Of a stretch of 17,563 bases of DNA, positions 1-7,162 are shown piece by piece. A model generated the notes under the pieces. It saw only the letters and a list, made by a program, of their open reading frames with translations, made no database searches and had not been told where the DNA came from. The DNA lies in the NCBI GenBank assembly GCA_023438785.1, contig JAEXQJ010000077.1:1-17563 (forward strand), given 5' to 3'. Origin of the DNA: Pseudomonadota bacterium (GTDB lineage Bacteria > Myxococcota_A > Polyangia > Fen-1088). Position 1 is the first letter of the stretch. Each line of letters opens with the position of its first letter. A program made the position numbers and the translations under genes.

Positions 1-54
1 CCCGGCACACCGCCGGAGCCGCCCGCACCCGGCACACCGCCGGAGCCGCCCGCA
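1..54. repeat. 27-bp tandem repeat, two exact copies
   Basis: Positions 1-27 and 28-54 are identical. The unit length is a multiple of three, so the reading frame of the minus-strand lipoprotein is kept, and each copy encodes AGGSGGVPG. The repeat touches the window edge, so more copies may lie to the left. It looks like an expandable linker. Confidence 0.9.
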
Positions 55-203
55 CCCGCGTGGCTTGTCGGTCCACCCGTACCGCCGCTGCTTGAGGGCG
101 GCGTGTTGCCCCCTGAGCCGCCGGAGCAGGCGGCCAAGAGGCACGCCGAGGACACCAAAGTGGCAAACGTGGGACGACAACGGGCGGCGAACCTGTACTT
201 CAC
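1..203 (-). CDS. Gly-rich secreted lipoprotein, 5' part only (runs off left edge)
   Basis: This is the start of a gene read leftwards and cut by the window edge, with about 67 codons visible. An in-frame stop lies at 210-212 and the only sensible start is GTG at 201-203. The protein opens with a basic n-region (Lys2, Arg4, Arg8, Arg10), a hydrophobic stretch and a good lipobox, LLAAC, with Cys26 as the predicted lipidation site. A Gly/Ser/Thr/Pro-rich linker follows (SGGSGG, then SSSGGTGG), and then two exact copies of the nine-residue unit AGGSGGVPG up to the edge. Such linkers after the lipid anchor are common in myxobacterial outer-membrane and periplasmic lipoproteins. The functional domain lies outside the window, so its role is unknown. 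No clear Shine-Dalgarno site is seen. A plus-strand reading of the same DNA gives only a Pro-rich string with no start and no signal. Confidence 0.72.
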   Translation of the reverse strand, partial: MKYRFAARCRPTFATLVSSACLLAACSGGSGGNTPPSSSGGTGGPTSHAGAGGSGGVPGAGGSGGVP

Positions 204-278
204 GGCCAGTCAACGTTAGCACGCGCGAAGCTCGCCCGGCACGCCGGCCAGCACCAGGCGAGGCCCGGAGAGGCCGAG

Positions 279-311
279 AACGAAGCCCCAACGAAGCCCC
301 AACGAAGCCCG
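279..311. repeat. 11-bp tandem repeat, three copies, non-coding
   Basis: The unit aacgaagcccc occurs at 279-289 and 290-300, and with one final mismatch at 301-311. It sits in the 159-bp gap between the permease stop and the left-edge lipoprotein start. Eleven base pairs is close to one DNA turn, which could suit a binding array upstream of the lipoprotein gene, but there is no further support. It may be simple slippage sequence. Confidence 0.7.
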
Positions 312-362
312 AAGATGGGCCGTCTCATCGGCCCGGGTGAGCGCCCGCACAGGCCGGTGCCG

Positions 363-1124
363 TCACCTGGCGAACGGGAGTGTGACGAGGAAGATCGCGG
401 CGCTCGTCAGAACAATCAGCGGCCCTGCCGGAAAACCGGTGTGCCGGGACAAAACGACCCCGAGCACCGCAGACACAACGCCAATGGCAGTCGCGCCGAA
501 CGCGTACTGCCGCAGATTGCGGGCCACGTTTCTTGCGGCGGCCGGAGGAATCGCCACGAGCGCCGCGGTCAGAAGACCGCCCACCATCTTCACGCCGAGC
601 GCCACGATGACGGCAATCAGGAGCAAGTAGACGAAATTTGTGCGCCTGACGCTGACGCCCTCGGCGGCAGCGAGCTCTTGTGAGATGTTGGCGAGAACGA
701 GTGCGGAATAGCTTGCCTTCACCGCGAGGATGACGGCGACGGACGCGGTGACCGAGAAGACGGTGTCACCCACGCCCGCCTGCGAGATGTCTCCGACGAG
801 TGCGGCCTCGGCCTGCTCGATGGGGAGGAACAGAAACGCGATGGCGACCCCGGAGGCGAAGACGAGCGCCGTCAGGGCCTCCATGGGCAACTTCGTCTTC
901 ATCTCGAGCAGCCAGATGGTGACCACGCCCAGGATCACGAAGGGAAAGGCCCCGAGCGAGACGTCGAAGCCCCAAAGAAACGAGAGCGCAATCCCGGGCA
1001 GGGTCAAATGGCCGAGCGGACCGGCCACCAGGGCCATCCGGCGGCTTAACATCAAGGAACCAAGGTAGGCAGCGGCGCCGCCGATGAAGGTTCCCGAGAC
1101 CAGGCTGGGAAGAATGCTCTTCAT
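363..1124 (-). CDS. Metal ABC transporter permease (ABC-3 family, ZnuB-like)
   Basis: The inner-membrane channel subunit of an ABC importer for a divalent metal, most likely zinc or manganese. The 253-residue product is almost wholly hydrophobic, with about seven to eight predicted membrane segments, and has the usual length of ZnuB/MntB-type permeases. The segment around residues 140-200 (AAAEGVSVRRTNFVYLLL, then VKMVGGLLTAALVAIPPA) matches the cytoplasmic coupling region and following helix typical of the ABC-3 family. The start ATG (1122-1124) overlaps the stop of the ATPase gene by 4 nt, so the two are translationally coupled and form one transporter. No periplasmic binding protein (ZnuA-like) is seen nearby and must be supplied from elsewhere. 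The family is well supported; the exact metal cannot be told from the sequence. Confidence 0.92.
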   Translation of the reverse strand: MKSILPSLVSGTFIGGAAAYLGSLMLSRRMALVAGPLGHLTLPGIALSFLWGFDVSLGAFPFVILGVVTIWLLEMKTKLPMEALTALVFASGVAIAFLFLPIEQAEAALVGDISQAGVGDTVFSVTASVAVILAVKASYSALVLANISQELAAAEGVSVRRTNFVYLLLIAVIVALGVKMVGGLLTAALVAIPPAAARNVARNLRQYAFGATAIGVVSAVLGVVLSRHTGFPAGPLIVLTSAAIFLVTLPFAR

Positions 1125-1822
1125 GGCTCGCGCTTATGCTCGTAGAACTTGACCTCGACACCGAACAGCCGCTGGAGATTCTCGGCCGTCAGGGCCGCCA
1201 TGGGTGGCCCGTGACAGATGGGCTGCTTGTTCAAGCACAGCACCGTGTTCGACAGCCTGTGCACGACCGCCAGATCATGTGTCACGAGCAGCATGGTGAG
1301 CTCCCGCTCGCGGTGCAGCCGCGCCAGCAGGCCGTAAACGGTCTCCTCGCCGCGGAGGTCGACGCCCGTGGTGGGCTCGTCGAAGAGCAGCACATCCGGG
1401 TCTCCGGCCAGCGCCCACGCGATGAGAACGCGCTGGAACTGTCCTGACGACAGGTCGCCGATTCTCCTCTCTCTCAGCTCGCGGCCGAGCCCGACGGTGC
1501 GGAGCATTTGATCCGCATCCACCTGGATGCCCCGCTTCAGCGCAAAGAAGTCCGCGACCGACAGGGGGATGTTCTTGATGTAGGGAAGCCGCTGCGGGAC
1601 GTAGCCGATGCGTGTTCCCGGCCGCCACTTGACCGCTCCCGCGTGCCGCACGAGCCCGAGGAGCGTGCGCAGAAGCACGGTCTTTCCGGCGCCGTTCGGG
1701 CCCAAGATGGTCAGGATCTCGCCCTGGCGCACGACGAAGGCCAGGTTGGCCAGCACCGTCTCTCCGTCGAGTGCCACCTCGAGATCTGAAACCCGCAGCA
1801 CAGGCTCCCCCCCTTCCATCAT
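1121..1822 (-). CDS. Metal ABC transporter ATP-binding protein (ZnuC-like)
   Basis: The cytoplasmic ATPase that powers the partner permease encoded directly downstream. All ABC motifs are present in 233 residues: Walker A GPNGAGKT (41-48), Q-loop GYVPQ (Gln77), signature LSSGQFQR (124-131), Walker B DVLLFDEP (143-150) and the switch histidine in VTHD (His182). The C-terminus ends YEHKREP, in keeping with Zn/Mn ATPases of this group. Two ATGs lie in tandem at 1820-1822 and 1817-1819, and either could start the protein. No good Shine-Dalgarno site is seen. The PKD-type lipoprotein gene ends 44 bp upstream on the same strand and may share a transcript. No convincing Zur or Fur box was recognised in the short gap. 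Confidence 0.94.
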   Translation of the reverse strand: MMEGGEPVLRVSDLEVALDGETVLANLAFVVRQGEILTILGPNGAGKTVLLRTLLGLVRHAGAVKWRPGTRIGYVPQRLPYIKNIPLSVADFFALKRGIQVDADQMLRTVGLGRELRERRIGDLSSGQFQRVLIAWALAGDPDVLLFDEPTTGVDLRGEETVYGLLARLHRERELTMLLVTHDLAVVHRLSNTVLCLNKQPICHGPPMAALTAENLQRLFGVEVKFYEHKREP

Positions 1823-1866
1823 GTTGAGGTTAGCAGGCGTGTGTTCCTGCCGCCTCGCGGGTTCAC

Positions 1867-2286
1867 TCAGGGGGAGACGACGATCTTCGAACTGAAGTCG
1901 CCCGAGCTGAGCTTGGCGGTGGGGAGATGGGCCCAGGAGATGGCGTCGTTCTGTTTGAACACCACCTGGCCCTTGGGGGAATACTCGCCCGCGCTTACAT
2001 ACTCGCAGGAGTGGCTGGCGAGCGTGGTTGGCGTGACCGCACCGCTACCCAAGGGCCGGGTCGTGAGGTCCACGACGCCATCGCCCTCACAATCCCATTC
2101 GAAGCGATCGATCGTGTATTCGGACGTCTCGGCACAATTGATCGAGAGCGTCACCTGGAGCGGCGCCTTGCCTTCCCGCGCCGACGCCTGCAGCGACACG
2201 TCGGGCGGAGGGCCATCGATGGAGCTGCCGCCGCAGGCAGCAGGCAACAGGCCAGCGAGCAGTGTGGCTACGATATGCGTCTTCAT
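1867..2286 (-). CDS. Small secreted lipoprotein with PKD-like domain
   Basis: A 139-residue exported protein. It starts at ATG 2284-2286 with MKTHIVATLLAGLLPAAC, a short signal peptide ending in a lipobox-like LPAAC. Proline at the -3 position is not ideal, but Cys18 followed by GGSS is typical of lipoproteins. Residues 28-110 look like a PKD (immunoglobulin-like) domain: PLQVTLSINC, then FEWDCEGDGVVD, then HSCEYVSAGEYSPKG. Three cysteines in this part could form a disulfide. The frame stays open far upstream, but that part lies over the opposite-strand gene and reads as low-quality sequence, so the internal ATG is preferred. It is too small and of the wrong type to be the missing solute-binding protein of the ABC transporter downstream. 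Its function is unknown. Confidence 0.75.
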   Translation of the reverse strand: MKTHIVATLLAGLLPAACGGSSIDGPPPDVSLQASAREGKAPLQVTLSINCAETSEYTIDRFEWDCEGDGVVDLTTRPLGSGAVTPTTLASHSCEYVSAGEYSPKGQVVFKQNDAISWAHLPTAKLSSGDFSSKIVVSP

Positions 2287-2457
2287 GAGACGAGCTTCAT
2301 ATCGTCCGCGCGACGAATCCACGAGAGGAGTCCGGTTGACCTTCGTCAAAAAGAGCAAGCCACAGTGCCATTCCGGGCACACGTCCGCCTGTCTCCGCGG
2401 GCGCGAAGGGGCGGGCTCGACCGCGCGGTTTCGAGAAGGTAGACAGTCGCCGACTCC

Positions 2458-3723
2458 ATGCCTGCCCTGACGGCGACTCTCGATGCGCGCACCCTGGAGC
2501 GCGAGGCCGCAGCCCTGTTCGACGAGGCCCAAGCAGCCGCGCTGACGGGCAGGCGCGAGGAGCACCGGCGCTATCTCGCCCGGGCCATCGATCTGGCGTG
2601 TGCCGCCGCCGAAAGTGACGACGCGGATCCAGAAACCACTGCGGATGCGCGCCTCACGTTGGTGCGGGCCCACGCGGCTCGCGCGCTCGACGCCCGCCAC
2701 GGGGCGGGTCAGCTCTCGCTGGGCGCTCAACGCGCCCCGACGCGCGACGATTGCGAGGACGGTTGGCAACGCGTGGAGGAGATCGTCGCGGTTGCGGAAG
2801 CGGCCGCGGGCGCGGCGACCCGCGTGGCGATCACGTTGGACAAACCCGCCGCGTGGAAGGTTGCGCGGCTTGCAGAAGGGGCAGCCCGCGATGCGCGTCG
2901 GATCGTCGACGAGCGGAACCACGCCTACACCTTCCACGCCGACCCTGGTTTCTCGTTCGGCGAAGGCTGGTACCTGGCCGCGGCGGCCATCCTGGCGGAC
3001 GTCAGGATTCAGATCGAGCCTGGCAAGCCTCAGACCTTGCAGGCGGAGCAATTCCTTCGCGATGCCGGGCTGAGCCCTTGCTTGCGGCCCTACCGCTCGC
3101 GCCCGCGTGCCAACAAGCACCTCCCCGAGATCGTTGCCCGCGCCTTTCGCGCGGACCCGCTGTCCGCACAGCGCAGGTTGCAAAGCGCGTTTTTGGGCAC
3201 GGCCCCGATTCCGCGGGCCATCATCGATTGGGCCGACGCGCGACTAGCCGGCGCACCCGACAGACGCAAGGTCCTCGTGTGGATCCGCCACGGCGCGCAC
3301 CATCCGTCGCGCAACACGAGCCACGCTGAGCTGGTGGAGCTTACCCGTCGCACGCTTGCCGCCGGACTCACGCCCATCCTCATCGGTGATGCGGTCCGCG
3401 ACGGCCCAGTCCCCGCGGACGCCGTCGACGCCACGCTATTCTGGAAAGAGCCCCTGTTTCAGGACGCTCACATGCGGCGCGCGCAGCTCCAGGTCTTCGA
3501 GCACCTGAAGGCGGCGCACGGCCTGGTCGGACAACTCGGGGTCACCACCGCGGGGATGGATGGCCCCGCGCTGATGGGCCTCGCCACCATGTACCTGACG
3601 GAAGCGCCGAACCTTCGGCTGGGCACCTGGGTCGGGGCGGTCCCGGGCTATCAGGAGATCGTGCGTAACCACGACTACCTCGATCGTATTGGTCAGACCT
3701 TGAGCCGATGGGCTGAGGGCTGA
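2458..3723 (+). CDS. Uncharacterised 421-residue protein, C-terminal half possibly GT-B-like
   Basis: I do not recognise this protein. Coding use is convincing (high GC at third positions throughout). Residues 1-150 are Ala/Arg/Glu-rich and predicted helical, perhaps TPR-like. Residues 160-260 contain FSFGEGWYLAAAAILADVR. The segment from 271 on resembles the second Rossmann half of GT-B glycosyltransferases: strand KVLVWIRHGAH, a helix, then LTPILIGDAV, then a late GVTTAGMDGPALMGLATMYL (361-380) of the sort that in such enzymes forms the nucleotide-sugar pocket. This is a fold-level guess only. There is no signal peptide or membrane segment, so it is probably cytoplasmic. It is divergent from the PKD lipoprotein, with 171 bp between the starts, and 214 bp precede tgt. 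AGAAGG at 2433-2438 is far from the ATG for a ribosome site, so the start is not certain. Confidence 0.82.
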   Translation: MPALTATLDARTLEREAAALFDEAQAAALTGRREEHRRYLARAIDLACAAAESDDADPETTADARLTLVRAHAARALDARHGAGQLSLGAQRAPTRDDCEDGWQRVEEIVAVAEAAAGAATRVAITLDKPAAWKVARLAEGAARDARRIVDERNHAYTFHADPGFSFGEGWYLAAAAILADVRIQIEPGKPQTLQAEQFLRDAGLSPCLRPYRSRPRANKHLPEIVARAFRADPLSAQRRLQSAFLGTAPIPRAIIDWADARLAGAPDRRKVLVWIRHGAHHPSRNTSHAELVELTRRTLAAGLTPILIGDAVRDGPVPADAVDATLFWKEPLFQDAHMRRAQLQVFEHLKAAHGLVGQLGVTTAGMDGPALMGLATMYLTEAPNLRLGTWVGAVPGYQEIVRNHDYLDRIGQTLSRWAEG

Positions 3724-3937
3724 GTCAGCGCCACGAGGGCGGCAGGTTACGTTCGATTTCGAGGGCACCGAAGCCCTGGCTGGCGCGCGCCGGCGGCCCC
3801 GGTGACCAGGACGGTTGCGCTCGTTAACTGACTTGCCGGCACGATCGGGGGCACGCACAGCATCTATCACGGAGCCGGCGGGCTTTCGGTGCGCCCGGTG
3901 CCCGTGCCAAGCGCGGTTCGGCCTGCTACGGTGGCGC

Positions 3938-5086
3938 ATGCCATTCGGTTTCACCCTGACCGCGTTCGACCCGGGCTCGCGGGCTCGGCGCGGTCTGCTG
4001 GTCACCCCGCATGGCTCCGTGCGCACGCCGGTGTTCATGCCCGTGGGCACGCGCGCCTCGGTGACCGGCCTGGGGCCCGATGATCTGGGCCAGGTGCAGG
4101 CTTCCATCATCCTGGCCAACACCTATCACCTGCTCCTGCGTCCCGGACCCGAGCTCTTCCGTCGCGTGGGCGGCATTCACCCGTTCATGCGCTGGCCCGG
4201 ACCCGTGCTCACCGACTCGGGCGGCTACCAGATCTTCTCCCTGCCCGCCGCGCGCACCATGTCCGAGGAGGGGGCCTGCTTCGCCAGCTACATCGACGGC
4301 CGCGCTCACCTGCTGTCGCCCGAGGGCTCCATCGACATGCAGACCGCCATCGGGTCCGACATCATGATGGTGCTCGACGAGTGCACCGACTCGACCATGG
4401 ACCCCGCGACGCTCCGCCGGGCCATGGAACGCACACACCGCTGGGCGCTGCGCAGCCTGGCCGCGCGCCGCAACCCCGAGCAGGCCCTCTTCGCCATCGT
4501 GCAGGGCGGGCTGATGGGCGAGTTGCGCCGAGAGTCGGCCGCCTTCCTGACCCAACACGCCTTCGACGGCTTCGCGATCGGTGGCCTGGCCGTGGGCGAC
4601 ACACGCGCCCAGCGCGAGGACATGACGGCCTTCGTGACCGAGCTGCTGCCGCGGGAGCGACCACGCTATCTGATGGGCGTGGGTACGCCGCCCGATCTGC
4701 TGGTGGCCATCGGGCACGGCGTGGACATGTTCGACTGCGTGCTCCCCACGCGCCTGGCCTGGCAGGGGATTGCCTTCACCTCGACGGGGCGTGTGCGGCT
4801 CACGCGCAGCGCTCACCGCGACGCCGACGAAACGCTCGACGCGCGCTGCGCTTGCTCCACCTGCCGGGGTTTCACGCGCGCCTACCTGCATCACCTGATG
4901 AAGTCCAGCGAGCCCCTGGGCCCCCGCCTGCTGTCTCTGCACAATCTGCACTACTACGTACGCCTGATGCAGGAGGCCGGCCAGGCCATCGAGGCGGGCA
5001 CATACGCGGCCTTCGCGCGGGCCCGACTGGCCGAGATGGACTGCCGCGAGCACGCGCGGGCTCGCCGAGATGAACACGAGGACTGA
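3938..5086 (+). CDS. tgt: tRNA-guanine(34) transglycosylase
   Basis: Exchanges guanine-34 of GU(N)-anticodon tRNAs for preQ1 in queuosine synthesis. The ATG at 3938 gives 382 residues, the normal bacterial length; the frame is open further upstream, but that part has no family similarity. Hallmarks, with Zymomonas equivalents from memory: TDSGGYQ with Asp93 (D102), LDECT with Asp147 (D156), IVQGG with Gln189 (Q203), IGGLAVGD at 214-221 with Val219, the residue linked to preQ1 rather than queuine use, nucleophile Asp266 in MFDCVLPTR (D280), and a zinc site of Cys304, Cys306, Cys309 and His335. One oddity: the usual R-x-x-R-N-G after the nucleophile reads RLAWQG (272-277), so an Arg-Asn pair that contacts the anticodon loop is replaced by Trp-Gln. 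The methyltransferase gene begins on the base after the stop. Confidence 0.95.
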   Translation: MPFGFTLTAFDPGSRARRGLLVTPHGSVRTPVFMPVGTRASVTGLGPDDLGQVQASIILANTYHLLLRPGPELFRRVGGIHPFMRWPGPVLTDSGGYQIFSLPAARTMSEEGACFASYIDGRAHLLSPEGSIDMQTAIGSDIMMVLDECTDSTMDPATLRRAMERTHRWALRSLAARRNPEQALFAIVQGGLMGELRRESAAFLTQHAFDGFAIGGLAVGDTRAQREDMTAFVTELLPRERPRYLMGVGTPPDLLVAIGHGVDMFDCVLPTRLAWQGIAFTSTGRVRLTRSAHRDADETLDARCACSTCRGFTRAYLHHLMKSSEPLGPRLLSLHNLHYYVRLMQEAGQAIEAGTYAAFARARLAEMDCREHARARRDEHED

Positions 5087-5923
5087 ATGGTGAGCGCAAC
5101 GCACGAGGTGGTGCGGACCCGCGGCGGCGCCTTGGCCGTGCGCAGCCTGGCCGAGGGCGAGGTCATGCACCCAGGCGTGGGTCCGCTGGTCGAGGCCGAG
5201 CAGCTCTACGTGCGGCAGTCGGCCCTGGCCGAGCGACTGGGCGAGGCGGGGCTGCGCAAGTTGGTGCTCTTCGACGTGGGTTTGGGCGCCGGCTCGAACG
5301 CCCTGTGCGCCTGGCGCCAATCCGAATGCGCACCCCCGTCCGCCGCGCGCCTGGAGTTGGTGAGCTTCGAGCGTGACATGGGCGCGCTGGCGCTGGCCCT
5401 GGCCCATGGCGAGGCGTTCGCCATGACCGGTGCCGCGGCCGAGGCGGTGCGGGCCATTCTCCACGTGGGCCATCACGAAACCGCGCGCTCCTCATGGCGC
5501 CTGCATCAATGTGACGTGCTCGATGGTCTGGCCCGCGAGCCCGAGCAGGCGGACATCGTCTTCTGGGATCCCTTTTCGCCGAAGAACAACCCCGCCCTGT
5601 GGACCGTGGCCGCCTTCGCGGCCATGCACCGACGGGCCAGCCCCCGCGCCACGCTCTTCACGTACAGCGCCTCGACTGCCACACGAGTCGCCCTGTTGCT
5701 CGCCGGCTGGTACGTGGGCGTGGGCGACAGCATCGGCACCAAGGCGGAGACCAGCGCGGCTGCGCGCGACCCGCGCGATGTGCGCCGGCCTCTCGACCAG
5801 AGCTGGCTGCGACGCCTGTGGCGCGCCGAGGTGCCGCTGCCCCCGGATGCGCCCGCCGACGCGGCCGAGCGTGTGGCCCGCTTGCCTCAGTTCATCGTCC
5901 CGAAATCCCCACAGCGGTGGTGA
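5087..5923 (+). CDS. MnmC/MnmD-like SAM-dependent methyltransferase (Methyltransf_30 type)
   Basis: A 278-residue protein related to the methyltransferase half of MnmC, which finishes mnm5U at tRNA wobble position 34. Seen here: VMHPGVGPLVEAEQLYVRQS near the N-terminus (26-45), the SAM-binding loop DVGLGAGSN (63-71), an acidic strand end LVSFERD (91-97), and WDPFSPKNNPALW (160-172), which corresponds to the D-x-F-A/S-P-x-x-N-P-x-x-W catalytic signature of MnmC. A final strand, ATLFTYSASTATRVALLLAGW, also fits. There is no FAD-dependent MnmC oxidase half. The ATG follows the tgt TGA with no gap, so the two are co-translated. Both families act on base 34 of tRNA, which supports a tRNA-modification role. 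The exact substrate is inferred, since the protein diverges from well-studied MnmD. Confidence 0.85.
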   Translation: MVSATHEVVRTRGGALAVRSLAEGEVMHPGVGPLVEAEQLYVRQSALAERLGEAGLRKLVLFDVGLGAGSNALCAWRQSECAPPSAARLELVSFERDMGALALALAHGEAFAMTGAAAEAVRAILHVGHHETARSSWRLHQCDVLDGLAREPEQADIVFWDPFSPKNNPALWTVAAFAAMHRRASPRATLFTYSASTATRVALLLAGWYVGVGDSIGTKAETSAAARDPRDVRRPLDQSWLRRLWRAEVPLPPDAPADAAERVARLPQFIVPKSPQRW

Positions 5924-6014
5924 GCATGACGGGCCACGACGGTCGAATCGCCGGACCTCATCGGGAACTGCTGACGCGTGTCCGCCATGGGCTCGGTGCG
6001 TCTCGGCGCGAGGA

Positions 6015-6710
6015 CTAGAAGGCGATCTCCTCGGCGCCGTACCAAAATCGGCCGGTGACGTCGAAGGGCTTAGTCGCAAGCTCCAGGATCCGCACCGCTC
6101 CGTCCGGCGGCTCGCCGGGCGCGTTGGGGCCGCCCAGATCGGTCTTGAGCCACCCCGGATCGAGCGCGTTCACGGCGACGCGTCCCTTGAGATCGCCGGC
6201 ATAGAGGATGGTCAGGCCGTTCAGTGCGAACTTGCTCAGGCGGTAGGCGGGCATCGTGGCGTCCGCCCGCAGGACGTCGAGTTTCCCGGCGCCCGAGCTC
6301 ACGTTGATGATGCGCGGCTCGCGTCCCTTCTCCAGAAGGGGCAGAAGCGCGTGCGTGAGCCAATGGGCGGAAAGCACGTTGGTGACCAGGTTCTTCTCGA
6401 GCATATCGAGTGGCTCGTCGTGAAAGCCCTGGTTATAGGACTGCATGGCGGCGTTGTTGACGAGCAGGTCGAAGGCGCCCCAGCGCGCCGCCGCCGCCCG
6501 GGCCACGCGCTCGCCCAGGCCCTTGTCGGTGATGTCGCCGGCGAGCCCGCGAAACACCGGGTAGGCGACCTCGAGCGCCTTGAGCCTCTCGGCGTCGCGT
6601 GCGACCCCGATGATCTCGGCCCCCTCGGCCGCGAACAGCTTCACCGTCTCGTAGCCGATGCCGCGCGAGGCGCCGGTCAGGACGACTCTGCGATTCTCGA
6701 GGCGTTGCAT
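6015..6710 (-). CDS. Classical short-chain dehydrogenase/reductase
   Basis: An NAD(P)-dependent oxidoreductase of 231 residues with a single Rossmann domain. Motifs: cofactor loop TGASRGIG (12-19), NNAA (85-88), catalytic Ser139 in NVSSG, Tyr156 and Lys160 in YRLSK, then DPGWLKTDLGG (184-194). The ATG at 6708-6710 is preferred; a GTG six codons upstream is the only earlier choice and adds nothing conserved. The short C-terminal part after the PGWLKT motif fits carbonyl reductase-like SDRs with small substrates. The substrate is not predictable. It lies 57 bp downstream of the VOC gene on the same strand and ends 91 bp from the convergent methyltransferase gene; no terminator-like hairpin with a T-tract is seen between them. 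Confidence 0.9.
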   Translation of the reverse strand: MQRLENRRVVLTGASRGIGYETVKLFAAEGAEIIGVARDAERLKALEVAYPVFRGLAGDITDKGLGERVARAAAARWGAFDLLVNNAAMQSYNQGFHDEPLDMLEKNLVTNVLSAHWLTHALLPLLEKGREPRIINVSSGAGKLDVLRADATMPAYRLSKFALNGLTILYAGDLKGRVAVNALDPGWLKTDLGGPNAPGEPPDGAVRILELATKPFDVTGRFWYGAEEIAF

Positions 6711-6767
6711 GCGCCCGCTATAGCACACGTCGGCTGCGCGGGACGGTTCGGCCGCGGGCGGCCGGCG

Positions 6768-7118
6768 CTACTTCGCCTGGCACAAGGTGAGGGCGTTGCC
6801 CTCTGGATCCGCCACCACGGACAGGAGAAAGGCCGGGGTCTCCATGACCTCGCGCAGGACAGTAATGCCCTTCTTCTTGAGCTGCTCCGTGAGGGCGACC
6901 ACGTCGTCCACCGCGAAGGCGACGCTTCCGCCTGAATCCATGGAGGGCTTCACCGGCGTCATGGTCGTCAGCACGAAACACCCGCCCGGCTCGTACTCGA
7001 CCCATTGCCCGAAGGCGTTGTCGGCACTGACCGTCAGTCCGAGATCGTCCTCGTAGAACTTGCGGGCACGGGCCATATCGACCACCGGGTACATCGTGAA
7101 CGCGATTCGCTGGACCAT
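6768..7118 (-). CDS. VOC-family (glyoxalase/dioxygenase-like) protein
   Basis: A 116-residue one-domain protein of the vicinal oxygen chelate superfamily, in which paired beta-alpha-beta-beta-beta units often hold a metal. The first unit has PVVDMARARKFYEDDLGL (11-28) and the second has AFAVDDVVALTEQLKKKG (67-84), ending in DPEGNALTLCQ (104-114), the typical DP-x-GN tail. The first-strand metal ligand position is not a clear His, so it may be a binding or resistance-type member rather than a lyase. ATG at 7116-7118. It is the middle gene of a same-strand set, 44 bp after the DUF2284 gene. The substrate is unknown. Confidence 0.9.
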   Translation of the reverse strand: MVQRIAFTMYPVVDMARARKFYEDDLGLTVSADNAFGQWVEYEPGGCFVLTTMTPVKPSMDSGGSVAFAVDDVVALTEQLKKKGITVLREVMETPAFLLSVVADPEGNALTLCQAK

Positions 7119-7162
7119 GGGGCGACTCTACATCGGATCGCGTCGGCCTCGCGCGGCCGCCA

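Noticed and set aside
1..219. Plus-strand Pro-rich frame (PGTPPEPPA repeats) ending at 217-219
   Set aside because: No start in view, and the opposite strand reads as a perfect lipoprotein signal peptide plus Gly linker.
2287..3183. Long upstream extension of the PKD lipoprotein frame on the minus strand
   Set aside because: It lies antisense to a well-supported plus-strand gene, and the signal peptide with lipobox begins at the internal ATG, which would be pointless inside a longer protein.
3770..3812. GC-rich inverted repeat (CCTGG ... CCAGG) between the 421-residue gene and tgt as a terminator
   Set aside because: The stem is imperfect and not followed by a T-tract. In DNA this GC-rich such pairings are expected by chance.
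3815..3937. 41-codon upstream extension of tgt
   Set aside because: The frame is open, but the extension has no Tgt similarity, weak codon bias, and would make the protein longer than the family norm. The ATG at 3938 gives the usual start.
3926..5476. 516-codon open frame on the minus strand opposite tgt and the methyltransferase
   Set aside because: His/Gly/Gln-rich low-complexity translation, opposite two genes with clear family motifs. It is a high-GC shadow frame.
5430..6935. 501-codon plus-strand frame crossing the methyltransferase end, SDR and VOC genes
   Set aside because: It overlaps three genes with clear motifs in other frames or strands, and its own translation is Arg/Pro-rich with no domain.
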